Assembly (NCBI GenBank): GCA_020632655.1
Contig: JACKFD010000013.1
Span: 1 to 64,000, forward strand
DNA: 64,000 nt
Direction of reading: 5' to 3'
Source: Spirochaetaceae bacterium
GTDB taxonomy: Bacteria; Myxococcota_A; UBA9160; UBA4427
Shown here: in pieces, positions 31,765 to 40,979 of the stretch
Layout: each line of letters begins with the position of its first letter
Position numbering within the stretch: position 1 is the first letter of the stretch
Position numbers and translations under genes: made by a program
The notes under the pieces: generated by a model
The model's database searches: none
Seen by the model: the letters and a program-made list of their open reading frames with translations, nothing else
Told to the model about the DNA's origin: nothing

Positions 31765-32625
31765 CTATCGGCTGCGCAGCAGCTGCCGGCGCGCGCGCTG
31801 GTAGGCGGCCTCCGTGATCCGCCCGGCCCGGCGATCCTCCTCGAGGTCGGCCAGCGCGCGGAGCTGCTCGGGATCGAGGGAGCCGACCGGGTCCTCCTCG
31901 TCGAGCAGCTGCTTCCGCTCGCGCTGGGTCATCGGTGCCTCCTCGAGCACCTCGCGCCGACGCCGCTCGCCGCCGGTCGAGCCCGGCAGGCGGTAGGCCT
32001 GGCGGAAGGTCGGGTCCTGCCAGGCGATCTCGAGCTCCTGGGGTCCGAAGTAGTAGAGGAGGTCCCCGCTCACGAGCCGGAAGTCCATCGGCTCGCGGTC
32101 GCGACGAGGCTTCGGCAAGCGATCCCGGTCGCGCGGGATGGGCCACTCGACGCGGCTGAGGTGGAGGTAGAGGTGCCCGTCCTTCATGTGCGCGAGGAAG
32201 CTGGTGAGGAACTTGCGATGCAGGATGCCGAGTCGCATCTCCTTGCGGACGGCGAGGATCGAGACCTCCTGATCCGGCCCGACCTCGGCGAACGCGTTCG
32301 AGAGGGCCTGCGCGACCTCCCCGACGATCTCGGGATGGAAGGCCGGCTGTCGCACGATGCCGCCTCCCTTCTCCGGCTCCTCGATCTCCACGGCGTTCAG
32401 GACGTTCACGAGCCGCTCGGCCGAGACGATCGCCGGATGCTCGAAGCCCTTCTTCTGCGTCGTGAAGCCCTTGACCTCCCGCACGAGGTCGACCTGGATC
32501 CGATTGCCGTCGAGGAAGGACTCGCGCGAGAGGCGCGTGACACAGCCGGAGCCGGCGAGCAGGACGAAGAGCGACCCGAAGGCGAGGAGGGTGGGGGCGA
32601 GGCGCGGGCGGGCGGGACGTCGCAT
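31765..32625 (-). CDS. Lipoprotein with C-terminal short-helix (SHOCT-like) tail
   Basis: Encodes 286 residues. The signal peptide ends in VLLAGSGC (Cys about residue 28). The middle has alternating strands (EVSILAVRKEMRLGILHRKF; LYLHLSRVEWPIPRDRDR). The tail LRALADLEEDRRAGRITEAA followed by YQRARRQLL resembles SHOCT-like short helical modules. Function unknown. It ends 5 bp from feoB and runs in the same direction, so it is probably read through from the feo operon. Confidence 0.55.
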   Translation of the reverse strand: MRRPARPRLAPTLLAFGSLFVLLAGSGCVTRLSRESFLDGNRIQVDLVREVKGFTTQKKGFEHPAIVSAERLVNVLNAVEIEEPEKGGGIVRQPAFHPEIVGEVAQALSNAFAEVGPDQEVSILAVRKEMRLGILHRKFLTSFLAHMKDGHLYLHLSRVEWPIPRDRDRLPKPRRDREPMDFRLVSGDLLYYFGPQELEIAWQDPTFRQAYRLPGSTGGERRRREVLEEAPMTQRERKQLLDEEDPVGSLDPEQLRALADLEEDRRAGRITEAAYQRARRQLLRSR

Positions 32626-32629
32626 CGCG

Positions 32630-34567
32630 TCAGGATAGCCAATCGGGCCCGACCAGAGCGCCGACCAGGCGATGGGTCAGGAAGCTCGCGCCCCAGGCGA
32701 CCGCCAGCAGGTAGGCGAAGGCGAAGGCCGGCCAGCGCCAGGAGTTCGTCTCGCGCCGCATGATCGCGAGGGTCGACGCGCATTGCAGCGCGAAAACGAA
32801 GAAGACGAGCAGCGACGCCACCGTCGCCGGCGTGAAGACCTTCGCCCCCGTCCGCGGATCGACGTCCGCGCGCAGCGCCGCGCGCAGGGAGTCCTGTGCA
32901 TCGTCTTCCGTCGCGTAGATCTGCGCCAGCGTCGCGACGATCACCTCCCGCGCCGCCTGGCTCGCGATCAGCCCGACGCCGATCTTCCAATCGAAGCCGA
33001 GCGGCGCGATCACGGGCTCGATCGCATGGCCCAGGCGACCCGCGACGGAGTGCTCGAGGGCGTACGCGCGGGCGGCCGACGGGTCGAGATCCGGCGGCGC
33101 CTCCACGCGCGGAAAGTTCAAGAGGAACCAGAGCGCGATCGACGCCGCGAGGATGATCGTGCCGGCACGCCGCAGGAAGGCCCAGGCGCTCTCGTAGACC
33201 TGCGTCGCCCAGACCCGGAACGTCGGCCAGCGATAGGTCGGCAGCTCCATCGTGAAGGGCAGCCCGTCCCCGCGCACGAGCGTGCGCTTGAGCACGGCCG
33301 CCACGACCAGTGCCGCGAGCGCACCGCCGACGTAGAGCGCGAGCAGCACGAGGCCCTGCAGGCCGATGGGGCCCCAGACCGCGCGCGCGGGCACGAAGGC
33401 GCTGATCAGCAGGGCGTAGACGGGCAGCCGCGCCGAGCACGTCATGAGCGGCGCGACCAGGATCGTGACGAGGCGATCGCGCGGGGAGGGGATCGTGCGC
33501 GTGGCCATGATGCCCGGTACGGCGCAGGCGTAGGAGGAGAGCAGCGCGACGAAGGAGCGTCCCTCGAGTCCGATGCGCCCCATCAAGCGATCGATCACGA
33601 AGGCCGCCCGGGCCATGTAGCCGAGATCCTCGAGCAGATAGAGCAGCGAGAAGAGGATCACGATCTGTGGCAGGAAGATCACGACCGAGCCCACCCCCGC
33701 GATCAGCCCGTCCGCCACCAGATCCGCCATCCAGCCCGAAGGCAGCTCCGCCCGCGCGAGCTCGGCGAGCGACGAGACGACCGCGTCGATCGCATCCATC
33801 GCCGGCCCGGCCCAGCTGAAGATGAGCTGGAAGAAGGCGACCATCACGGCGACGAAGAGCAGCCCACCCCAGACCGGATGCAGCACGATCCGGTCGACGC
33901 GGGCGGTCAGGTCGTGCCGCTCGGGCGGACGGGTCACGACCGCCTCGGCGATCGACTCGGCCCAGCCGGCGCGCTCGCGGCGATCCGCCGGCGGCAGGAT
34001 CGCCGGTCGGGTCCAGTCCTCGGGCCGCGCGAGCAGCGCGCGCAGCCGGTCGAGGCCGCGGCCGCGATGGCCGACGACGCCGACGACCGGCACACCGAGC
34101 GCCGCCTCGAGCCGCGGGAGGTCGACGGTTCCGCCCCGGGCGACGAGCTCGTCGAGCATGGTCAGCACGACGATCGACGGGCGCTCGAGGCGAAGCGCGT
34201 CGCCGAGGAAGGGCAGGGAGCGCGGCAGGGAGCAGGCGTCGGCGACGAGCACGAGGGCGTCGGGTCGGGCGACGCCCTCGATGCGGCCGGCCAGCACGTG
34301 CTCGACGACGGCCTCGTCCGCCGAGATCGGCGCGAGTCCGTAGGTGCCGGGCAGGTCGATCAGCGTCGCCCGCCGCCCGTCGAGATCGAGCGCCGCCTCG
34401 CGCCGCTCGACCGTGACACCCGGGTAGTTCCCGACCCGCGCGCGCAGCCCGGTCAGCGCGTTGAAGAGTGTGGTCTTGCCCGCGTTCGGACTGCCGAGCA
34501 GACCGAAGACCGGTGCCTCGCCGACCGCAGGCGTCGAGCCGGGCTCGTGGGCGGCGATCGTCGTCAC
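32630..34567 (-). CDS. feoB: Ferrous iron transporter FeoB
   Basis: Encodes 645 residues. The N-terminal G domain has G1 GSPNAGKTTLFNALTG, the NYPGVTVE switch, G3 DLPGTYGL and G4-like TMLD. Eight or more helices follow, with the Gate motifs YACAVPGIMATR and LVAPLMTCSARLPVYALL. The protein is somewhat shorter than long FeoB forms. It imports Fe2+ across the inner membrane. The ATG overlaps feoA by 4 bp. Confidence 0.95.
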   Translation of the reverse strand: MTTIAAHEPGSTPAVGEAPVFGLLGSPNAGKTTLFNALTGLRARVGNYPGVTVERREAALDLDGRRATLIDLPGTYGLAPISADEAVVEHVLAGRIEGVARPDALVLVADACSLPRSLPFLGDALRLERPSIVVLTMLDELVARGGTVDLPRLEAALGVPVVGVVGHRGRGLDRLRALLARPEDWTRPAILPPADRRERAGWAESIAEAVVTRPPERHDLTARVDRIVLHPVWGGLLFVAVMVAFFQLIFSWAGPAMDAIDAVVSSLAELARAELPSGWMADLVADGLIAGVGSVVIFLPQIVILFSLLYLLEDLGYMARAAFVIDRLMGRIGLEGRSFVALLSSYACAVPGIMATRTIPSPRDRLVTILVAPLMTCSARLPVYALLISAFVPARAVWGPIGLQGLVLLALYVGGALAALVVAAVLKRTLVRGDGLPFTMELPTYRWPTFRVWATQVYESAWAFLRRAGTIILAASIALWFLLNFPRVEAPPDLDPSAARAYALEHSVAGRLGHAIEPVIAPLGFDWKIGVGLIASQAAREVIVATLAQIYATEDDAQDSLRAALRADVDPRTGAKVFTPATVASLLVFFVFALQCASTLAIMRRETNSWRWPAFAFAYLLAVAWGASFLTHRLVGALVGPDWLS

Positions 34568-34854
34568 GGGGCGTCCGTCGCCTCGCCGATCGGGCGATCC
34601 GCGTCGCCCCGCCCGTCCGTCGCGTTCGCGACCCGCACCCGGGCGCTCTCGCTGCGACGCAGACAGAGCTGGTAGCCGCAGAGCTCGAAGACGGTCGGAT
34701 CCCCGAGCGGCGCGCGGCGCACGACCGAGATCCGGACGCCGCTCCGGAGGCCGAGGTCGTCGAGTCGTCGGGCGATCGGATCGTCGCCCTCGACGTCCTC
34801 GATCCGCACGGATCGGCCGGGCGGGATCCGGTCGAGGGTCACGCTGGGGCTCAT
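34564..34854 (-). CDS. feoA: FeoA domain protein
   Basis: Encodes 96 residues. The SH3-like FeoA fold is recognised from MSPSVTLDRIPPGRSVRIED, ARRLDDLGLRSGVRISVVRR and LGDPTVFELCGYQLCLRRSE. FeoA binds and supports FeoB. It is the first gene of the feoA-feoB unit (ATGA overlap). A dyad-symmetric element 55 bp upstream of the start may be a Fur box. Confidence 0.9.
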   Translation of the reverse strand: MSPSVTLDRIPPGRSVRIEDVEGDDPIARRLDDLGLRSGVRISVVRRAPLGDPTVFELCGYQLCLRRSESARVRVANATDGRGDADRPIGEATDAP

Positions 34855-34908
34855 GGCCGCGGGGAGACCTCGTTCGCCGCGCCGTCGCATCGGATCGGCG
34901 TCAGGCGG

Positions 34909-34933
34909 GGAATTGAAATCGAATGTCGATTCC
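34909..34933 (-). promoter_or_regulatory. Possible Fur box upstream of feoA
   Basis: A 25-bp imperfect palindrome with 9 of 12 paired positions complementary. Its core TTGAAATCGAATGTCGA resembles 7-1-7 Fur sites. It is A+T-rich against a G+C-rich background and lies 55 bp upstream of the feoA ATG. Iron repression of feoAB is the expected logic. No fur gene is in the window. Confidence 0.45.
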
Positions 34934-35062
34934 AGAAGTCGCGGAACGTAGCGATCCCCCACGTCTTTTGCTCGCCTCCGCGGTGGCGACCGCCGCCGAG
35001 CCAGGAATGCGAACCTGTTCGCGTGGTGTGGATCGCCGGGCTCGAGCCCGCACAGGCCGGCC

Positions 35063-36100
35063 TCAGTCGTCGCGGCGGGCATCGCGCTGGAAGGTCGCGT
35101 CCCGCTCGCTCTTGAGCTGCCGGCTCATGAGCGCCTGCCCCGCCTCCTGGGGCGTCTTCTCGCCCTCGAGCACGGCGCGGACCTGGGCGGCGATCGGCGC
35201 CTCGACCCCGAGCCGGGCGGCGAGCCGGACGGCGGCACGGGTCGTCTGGATGCCCTCGGCGACCTCGCCCAGCTCGGCCACGATCTCGGGGAGTGGACGA
35301 CCGCGACCGAGGCCGAGGCCCACGCGGCGATTGCGCGAGAGGTCGCCGGTGCACGTCAGCAAGAGGTCGCCCATGCCCGCCAGGCCGAGGAAGGTCTCGG
35401 GCTCCGCACCCTGGGCGACGCCGATGCGCGTGATCTCCGCGAGCCCGCGCGTCATCAAGGCGGCCCGCGCATTCAGCCCGGCCTCGGCGCCATCGGACAT
35501 GCCGACCGCGATCGCGATCACGTTCTTGAGCGCGCCCGCGGTCTCGACGCCGATCACGTCGGTCTGCGTGTAGCAACGGAACCAGGGGCAGGAGAGCGTC
35601 GCCTGGACTGCGATCGCGAAGGCCTCTTCGCGGCAGGCCAGGGTCACGACCGTCGGCCGCTGGCGGGCGATCTCGCGCGCGAAGGAGGGACCCGAGAGCG
35701 CCACGATACGCGGGTGGTGCTCGCGATCGAGCACGTCCTCGAGCACCCCGTGCATCGTGAGGCCCGTCTCGTACTCGATGCCCTTCACGGCCGAGACCAC
35801 GATCGCGCCGGGCTCGATGTACGGCCCCGCCTCCTGCATCACGGCGCGCAGCGAATGGCTCGGCACGGCCAGGATCACGAGCTCCCGCCCCGCCAGCGCC
35901 TCGCGCAGGTCGGTCGTGGCCTCGATCCGCTCGGGCAGCTCGAACTCGCTCAGGTAGCGCGGGTTGCGCCGGTCGCGATTGATCGCCTCGACCGTGCCTT
36001 CGCTGCGCGCCCAGAGCTTCACGTCGTGCTCGCGCGCGCCGAGCATCGCCAGACAGGTTCCGAAGCTGCCCGCGCCGAGGACCGCAGTGGGTGTCCGCAC
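35063..36100 (-). CDS. gpsA: Glycerol-3-phosphate dehydrogenase [NAD(P)+]
   Basis: Encodes 345 residues. The Rossmann start is AVLGAGSFGTCLAMLGA. Conserved family segments include VSAVKGIE, SGPSFAREIA, the catalytic Lys region VETAGALKNVIAIAVGMSDG, and GLAGMGDLLLTCTGDLSRNR. It reduces dihydroxyacetone phosphate to sn-glycerol-3-phosphate for phospholipid synthesis. A short basic C-terminal extension follows the normal end. It is divergent from the complex-I-like cluster. Confidence 0.95.
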   Translation of the reverse strand: MRTPTAVLGAGSFGTCLAMLGAREHDVKLWARSEGTVEAINRDRRNPRYLSEFELPERIEATTDLREALAGRELVILAVPSHSLRAVMQEAGPYIEPGAIVVSAVKGIEYETGLTMHGVLEDVLDREHHPRIVALSGPSFAREIARQRPTVVTLACREEAFAIAVQATLSCPWFRCYTQTDVIGVETAGALKNVIAIAVGMSDGAEAGLNARAALMTRGLAEITRIGVAQGAEPETFLGLAGMGDLLLTCTGDLSRNRRVGLGLGRGRPLPEIVAELGEVAEGIQTTRAAVRLAARLGVEAPIAAQVRAVLEGEKTPQEAGQALMSRQLKSERDATFQRDARRDD

Positions 36101-36280
36101 GCGCGGACTCTACCACCTCGCCCCGGCGCGCCCGGACTTGCGCCGGGGTCGGGCGAGCGGCGCGCTTTCGTTGACGCTCTGGGGGGCTACGGCTACTTTT
36201 GCGCCTCCCTCCGGGATCGGTCGGGCGGTTCGTGCGGCACTCCCCTTGCTGCGTCGCCGCCTCGCCAGACGGAAGCTCCG

Positions 36281-36658
36281 ATGCCCGCCGCCACTCCGTC
36301 GCCCTCGGTCGTCGGCCCGCTCCTCTTCGTCTGCGCCCTGCTCCTCGGGCTCGCGGCCGTGCCGTCGTTCGCCTGGCTGCTGCGTCATGCGCTCCCGCGT
36401 GCTTCGCGCGCGCGGGTCGACGTCGAGCCCGTGCACTTCGGCGTCTCCGAGCGCGCGCGACGATCGCCGCGACACGCGGTGCTGCTGCATCGCGCGCTGC
36501 TGACGACCGCGTTCCTCGTCCCGATCGCCCTCGTCCTCGTGCCGAGCATCGTCGCGCTGCGCGCCCTCGGCCCCCGCGGCCTGCAGTCTGCGATCGCCCT
36601 CGTGCTGCCCGTCCTGCTCGTGACGCTCCACGCGCGACGCAGGAGCCCCGGCTCGTGA
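36281..36658 (+). CDS. Divergent NuoA-like (complex I subunit A/ND3) membrane protein
   Basis: Encodes 125 residues with three hydrophobic helices (residues about 8-32, 65-90 and 95-118), the NuoA topology. The segment VEPVHFGVSERARRSPRHAV lies where NuoA has its F-E-C-G loop, but the ECG motif is absent, as are the acidic residues of the second helix. Identity rests mainly on topology and on being first in an A-H-J-K-L-M-N series. It is 20 bp upstream of the NuoH-like gene. Confidence 0.5.
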   Translation: MPAATPSPSVVGPLLFVCALLLGLAAVPSFAWLLRHALPRASRARVDVEPVHFGVSERARRSPRHAVLLHRALLTTAFLVPIALVLVPSIVALRALGPRGLQSAIALVLPVLLVTLHARRRSPGS

Positions 36659-36677
36659 GTCGCGGCGAGGAGCGGCG

Positions 36678-37982
36678 ATGAGCGACGTCGTCGCCGCCGG
36701 GCTCGTCGCGGGCGTCTGGCTCGCGGTCGTGGCGATCGCGCTCGCGAGCAGTCTCGTGATCGAGCGGCGCATGCGACTCGGCCGACGCCTCGAGCGACCC
36801 GAGCTCGCGCCGCCGCGCGCGGTCTGGGGCGGTGGGATCGAGCATCCGCCCTCGCGCTACGCACCCGCCCGCGTGCTGGCCCTGCTCGCCCGCATGGTGC
36901 GCACCCGAACGCGCATCGTCGGCCTCGCCCGCCCGCTCCGAGTCTACGGGCACGTCGTTGCCTGCACGGCCCTCGCCGGCGGCCTCGCCCTCGTGCCCTT
37001 CGGCGGTCGTTACGGCGCGACACAGGACGGTGTCCCGCTCGTCGCCCTCGACCTGGCCCATGGCCTCGTCGCCCTCGCCTTCGTGCAGCTGCTCGCGGCG
37101 GCCTCGACGATCGCCGTCGGCCTCGGCGATCGCAGCGCCTGGTCCCGCTTCGGCAGCGTCCGCATCGCCAGCCGGAGCCTCGCCTCGACCGGCCTGCTGC
37201 TGATCGTGCTCGCGCCGATCGCCCTCGAGGCCGGCTCCTTGCGACTGCACGACATCGTCGAGACGCAGCAGGCGGGCTTCACGCCGCTCGGCTGGCTCGC
37301 GGCCGAATCGGGACTCGCCGCGGACGTCCTGCGCTGGATCCACGAGAGCGGTCGCCTCCCGGCCTGGAACGTGTTCGCGCAGCCGCTCACGGCCGTGCTC
37401 TTCGTCGTGACCGCGGCGCTCGTGATCAGACGCCCGCTCGCCTGGGATCCCGCCACCGGTCATGTCGCCCTGGCCGGTCTCGGACTCGACGCCGACCCAA
37501 TCGACGAGTACTGGGCGCGCGTCGAGTCCCGTCTCGCCCGCCTGCTCGCGGCCGCGCTCTTCGTCTCGCTCTTCCTGGGCGCGGGCGCGATCCCCTTCGT
37601 CGAGTCGCGCACGCTGATCGATCGACTCGCGCCCTATTTCGGGACGGGCCTGCCCTCGTTGCTGGTGCTCGGGCTCGAGGCGGTCGTCTTCCTCGCGAAG
37701 GTCCTCGCGACGCTCGCCCTGCTGGCCCTCGTGCGTCGCGCGACGGCCGTGCTGCGCGACGATCAATGGATCCGGCTCGTGACGCGTCGGCTGATTCCGC
37801 TGGCCTGGGCGAACCTGTTGCTGATGGGGGCGATCCTGCTGGTCTCGACCGAGCTGAGCGAGTCGGCGCGCGCGACGCAGGCCGAAGCGGCGGAGTCTTC
37901 CGCGCATCCGGCAGCCGACGCGAGCCCGCAGTCGGAGCCTGAGTCGGCGACGGCGGCAGCCGGGACGGGTGGGGCGTCGTGA
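36678..37982 (+). CDS. Divergent NuoH-like (complex I subunit H/ND1) membrane protein
   Basis: Encodes 434 residues with eight or so helices. The N-terminal LVIERRMRLGRRLERPELAP keeps the E-R-R of NuoH, and LPAWNVFAQPLTAVLFVVTA matches the W-N-x-x-x-Q-P-L of helix 5. The next segment should carry the acid-rich P-F-D-L-P-E-A-E-x-E-L quinone-cavity loop but reads RRPLAWDPATGHVALAGLG, without it. The C-terminus has a 60-residue Ala/Ser/Glu-rich extension. Quinone reduction by the usual route therefore seems unlikely. Its stop overlaps the next start (GTGA). Confidence 0.6.
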   Translation: MSDVVAAGLVAGVWLAVVAIALASSLVIERRMRLGRRLERPELAPPRAVWGGGIEHPPSRYAPARVLALLARMVRTRTRIVGLARPLRVYGHVVACTALAGGLALVPFGGRYGATQDGVPLVALDLAHGLVALAFVQLLAAASTIAVGLGDRSAWSRFGSVRIASRSLASTGLLLIVLAPIALEAGSLRLHDIVETQQAGFTPLGWLAAESGLAADVLRWIHESGRLPAWNVFAQPLTAVLFVVTAALVIRRPLAWDPATGHVALAGLGLDADPIDEYWARVESRLARLLAAALFVSLFLGAGAIPFVESRTLIDRLAPYFGTGLPSLLVLGLEAVVFLAKVLATLALLALVRRATAVLRDDQWIRLVTRRLIPLAWANLLLMGAILLVSTELSESARATQAEAAESSAHPAADASPQSEPESATAAAGTGGAS

Positions 37983-38509
37983 GTACCACCTTCCTGACGT
38001 TGCTGGGCGCAGCGCTCGGCTGTGCGTTCTTCGCGATCGCCGCCGGGCGCAACCTGAATCGCGCGCTCGTCGCGTCGATGGCCTTCGTCGCGCTGCTCGG
38101 GGCGGCGCTCTGGCAGGCCGGCGTCGGCTTCGTCGCCTTCGCGACGACGATCCTCGTGGCGACGGCGATCCTGACGGTCCAGCTCTTCGGCTGGATGCTC
38201 GTCGACGTGGATCGGGATCACGTCCCCGTCACCGATCGCGGGACGGCGCTCGCCCGGGGACTCGCCTTCGCGCTGGTCGCCCTCGTGCTCGGACTGCTCG
38301 CGAGCGCGCTCGTCGAGGACGGGGCGCTATCCGGAGCGGGCGCACGGACGACCCTCGGCGCGTCCGACTCGAGCGGATCGCCGGCGGTCGAGGCCCTCGG
38401 CGTGCTGCTCTTCGGGGAGTGGAGCGAGCGGACGGCGCTGCTCGGCTTCGCGATGGCCGCGGGTCTGCTCTCGGCGCTCCTGCTGCTGCGCGACGACGGG
38501 AGGGCCTGA
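37979..38509 (+). CDS. Divergent NuoJ-like (complex I subunit J/ND6) membrane protein
   Basis: Encodes 176 residues from a GTG that overlaps the previous stop. Five hydrophobic helices fit NuoJ. The first three (LTLLGAALGCAFFAIAAGRN; LVASMAFVALLGAALWQAGV; FVAFATTILVATAILTVQLF) correspond to the NuoJ core, including the position of the conserved glycine-rich TM3 bulge. Assigned largely by position between H- and K-like genes. Confidence 0.55.
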   Translation: MSTTFLTLLGAALGCAFFAIAAGRNLNRALVASMAFVALLGAALWQAGVGFVAFATTILVATAILTVQLFGWMLVDVDRDHVPVTDRGTALARGLAFALVALVLGLLASALVEDGALSGAGARTTLGASDSSGSPAVEALGVLLFGEWSERTALLGFAMAAGLLSALLLLRDDGRA

Positions 38510-38512
38510 GCG

Positions 38513-38836
38513 ATGGGGGCGATCTCGTCGGGCGGGGCGCTGGTCCTCGCAGCGCTCGTGCTCTTCTGGATCGGGATGCTCGGGATGCTGTGGCGACGCA
38601 GTCTGGTCGGCATGCTGGTCGGGCTGCTCTTCGGATGGGTGTCGGCGGCGCTATCGGCGATCGGCTTCGGGGTGTTGCGCGGCGGGGCGCCGGAGGACGC
38701 GCGGGGTGCGGCGCTGGTGCTGTGGCTGGGGATCGTCGGCTTCCTCGAGCTCGTGGTCGGTCTGTCCATCGTGCTGGCGCGCATCGAACGACGCGGCACG
38801 CTCGACGCCGACGACGCGGGGCTGCTCGAAGGCTAG
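38513..38836 (+). CDS. Divergent NuoK-like (complex I subunit K/ND4L) membrane protein
   Basis: Encodes 107 residues with three helices. The second (SLVGMLVGLLFGWVSAALSA) aligns with the NuoK helix that carries Glu36, but Leu replaces it. The third (LGIVGFLELVVGLSIVLARI) keeps the second glutamate (Glu72 equivalent). The C-terminus RRGTLDADDAGLLEG matches the NuoK ending R-G-T-x-[ND]-x-D-x-x-x-L-L-[KE]-G, which strengthens the assignment. Confidence 0.7.
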   Translation: MGAISSGGALVLAALVLFWIGMLGMLWRRSLVGMLVGLLFGWVSAALSAIGFGVLRGGAPEDARGAALVLWLGIVGFLELVVGLSIVLARIERRGTLDADDAGLLEG

Positions 38837-38887
38837 GGCGGGGACGCGCGGCCGAAGGCGCGCCGCGGCATCACGGAAGGAGCAGGA

Positions 38888-40963
38888 GTGCCGGAGTGGG
38901 ACGAGAGCCTGGGCGCCACGCTGATCCATTGGATCGCAGGGCTGCCCTTCGCCTCGGCGATCGCGCACGGCGCCCTGATCGGTCTGGTCCGCGCGCAGGT
39001 CTCGGACCGCTCGGTCTGGGCGCTCTCGCTCTCGGCCCTCGGCATCTCCTTCGTGCTCAGCGCGGCAGCGACCTTCGAGCTGCTCGGCCGCGGCGGCGTG
39101 GTCCCGATCCTCGACACGATCGGACCCTGGGTCGGCGGCGGCGTCGGCGCCCGCAGCTTCTCTGCCGAGCTGACCTTCCAGCTCGATCCGCTCTCGGCCG
39201 TCTTCTGCCTCACGATCACGAGCATCGCCCTCGCCGTCTACGTCTACACGATCGGCCTGCTCCGCGGCGGCGGGTTCGCACGCGAGCTGGGCCATCGCAC
39301 CTTCGCGATGCTCGACCTGCTCGTCGGCTCGACCCTCGTGCTCGTGCTGGCCGACAACCTGCTGCTCTTCTTCCTGGGTTGGGCGGGCGTCGGGATCGCG
39401 ACCCAGCTCTTCGCCTCCTTCGACTTCGAGGGCGCCGAGGCGTCGCGAGCGGGGGCCACGACCTTCGTGATCGGGCGCGTCGGCGACCTCGGGCTGCTCG
39501 GCGCGAGTCTGCTGCTCTTCGACGGGCTCTCCCGCGCCGGGGCGCCGACGATCTCCTTCCAGGGCGTCCAGTCGGCGTTCCGACTGCTCGAGGGGCAGGA
39601 CCTCGCCTGGCTCGCGCGGGGCGACGGCGACGCGCCGCTCCTGCTCGAGATGGTCGGGCTCGGACTCGCCCTCGCCGCGATCACGAAATGCGCGCAGCTC
39701 CCGCTCCATTTCTGGCTGCCCCGGGCGAGCGACGCGCCGGTCCCGGCGAGCGCGCTGATGCAGTCGTCGACGACGGTCGTGGCGGGGGTCTACGTCCTGC
39801 TGCGCTTCTCGTTCCTGCTCGAGCACGTGACCGTCGCGCGCGAGGGGCTCGTGGCGATCGGTGCCGCGACCTGCCTGCTCGCCAGTCTGGCCGCCGCGAC
39901 CCAGCTCGAGCTGCGTCGCGTCGTCGCCTTGTCGACCTCGGCCCTGCTCGGACTCGTGCTGGTCGGCATCGGACTCGGTGCCTACTCGACCGCGACCTAT
40001 CTGCTGCTCGCGCATGCCTTCGTGAAGGCGCATCTCGTGCTCGCCTACGGGATCGTCGTGCGCGTGCAGAAGGGTGACACCGACCTGCGTCGGATGGGCG
40101 GCCTCGGCCCCCGCATGCGCTGGACGCAGGGGATGGTCGCGATCGCGAGCCTGGCGATGCTCGGGGTCTTTCCGGCGGCGGGCTTCTTCCCGATCGAGGA
40201 GACGCTCGCCTGGATCGCGAGTACCTCGCGTCCGGCGAGCGGCTGGCTGCTCGGCGTGGCCTTCCTGAGCCTCACGGTGCTGGCCTTCGCACTCGGGCGG
40301 GTCTTCTTCGTCGTCTTCTGGGGACCCGTACGGCCGGGTGGCGTCGTCGATCGTCAGTTCACGGATCCGGGCGGCTGGATCCAGCGCAGCCTGACCGCCC
40401 TCGCATTCATGAGCCTCGCCGCGGGGCTGCTCACGCCTTCGCAGTTCTGGGGCGATCTCTGGGGCATTCCGGCGACCGACTCGATCGGCCACTTCCTCTC
40501 GCCGTCGCTCGCCGGCGCCCCGGACCCGGAGCTCGCCGGCGCCCCGCGCGTCCGTCTCGTCGCCGGTCTGATCGCGAGCATCGGCGCGGGGCTCGGTCTC
40601 GCGGCGTGGCGCCATGCGCGACGCGGCTACCGGGGCGAGCCGGAGAACGCCGCCGCCCGGGCGGGGCTGCTCGCCCTGCGCGAGGGCCTCTTCGTCGAAC
40701 GGCTGCTGGTCGGCATCTTCGTGCAGCCGGTGCGCGGCCTGGCGCGTTGGGCCCTCGTCGGCGGGGTCGAGACGCGCCTGATCGATCGCGGCCTCGTGCT
40801 GGGCGGGACGGGTCTCGTGCAGCGGCTGATCCGCTCCGTGCTGCGTCGCGTCCAGAACGGTCGGCTCCAGAGCTACGTCCTGCTCGGACTGTTGACGCTG
40901 CTGGTCGTCGTGAGCTTCCTCGTCGCGGGCAGTGGCACGGCCGAGGGCGGGGTGCCGCGATGA
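38888..40963 (+). CDS. Divergent NuoL-like (complex I subunit L/ND5) membrane protein
   Basis: Encodes 691 residues from GTG 38888 behind GGAAGGAGCAGGA. Clear antiporter-like NuoL core: LVLADNLLLFFLGWAGVG aligns with E. coli L-V-L-A-D-N-L-L-L-M-Y-L-G-W-E-G-V-G, so the essential TM5 glutamate (Glu144) is alanine. ITKCAQLPLHFWLP keeps Lys229. ASALMQSSTTVVAGVYVLLR has Gln where His254 is usual. LLAHAFVKAHLVLAYG keeps His338 and Lys342. A C-terminal lateral-helix-like region follows (VQPVRGLARWALVGGVETRL). It therefore looks like an intact membrane protein with an altered proton channel. Confidence 0.82.
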   Translation: MPEWDESLGATLIHWIAGLPFASAIAHGALIGLVRAQVSDRSVWALSLSALGISFVLSAAATFELLGRGGVVPILDTIGPWVGGGVGARSFSAELTFQLDPLSAVFCLTITSIALAVYVYTIGLLRGGGFARELGHRTFAMLDLLVGSTLVLVLADNLLLFFLGWAGVGIATQLFASFDFEGAEASRAGATTFVIGRVGDLGLLGASLLLFDGLSRAGAPTISFQGVQSAFRLLEGQDLAWLARGDGDAPLLLEMVGLGLALAAITKCAQLPLHFWLPRASDAPVPASALMQSSTTVVAGVYVLLRFSFLLEHVTVAREGLVAIGAATCLLASLAAATQLELRRVVALSTSALLGLVLVGIGLGAYSTATYLLLAHAFVKAHLVLAYGIVVRVQKGDTDLRRMGGLGPRMRWTQGMVAIASLAMLGVFPAAGFFPIEETLAWIASTSRPASGWLLGVAFLSLTVLAFALGRVFFVVFWGPVRPGGVVDRQFTDPGGWIQRSLTALAFMSLAAGLLTPSQFWGDLWGIPATDSIGHFLSPSLAGAPDPELAGAPRVRLVAGLIASIGAGLGLAAWRHARRGYRGEPENAAARAGLLALREGLFVERLLVGIFVQPVRGLARWALVGGVETRLIDRGLVLGGTGLVQRLIRSVLRRVQNGRLQSYVLLGLLTLLVVVSFLVAGSGTAEGGVPR

Positions 40964-40979
40964 CGCGGGGGGACCGGGC

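Noticed and set aside
28564..32763. A 1399-codon open frame on the plus strand
   Set aside because: It lies antisense to the flippase/sulfatase-fold fusion and lipoprotein genes, which have coherent domains, signal peptides and motifs. The plus-strand translation is low-complexity Asp/Glu/Arg-rich sequence, typical of a shadow frame in G+C-rich DNA.
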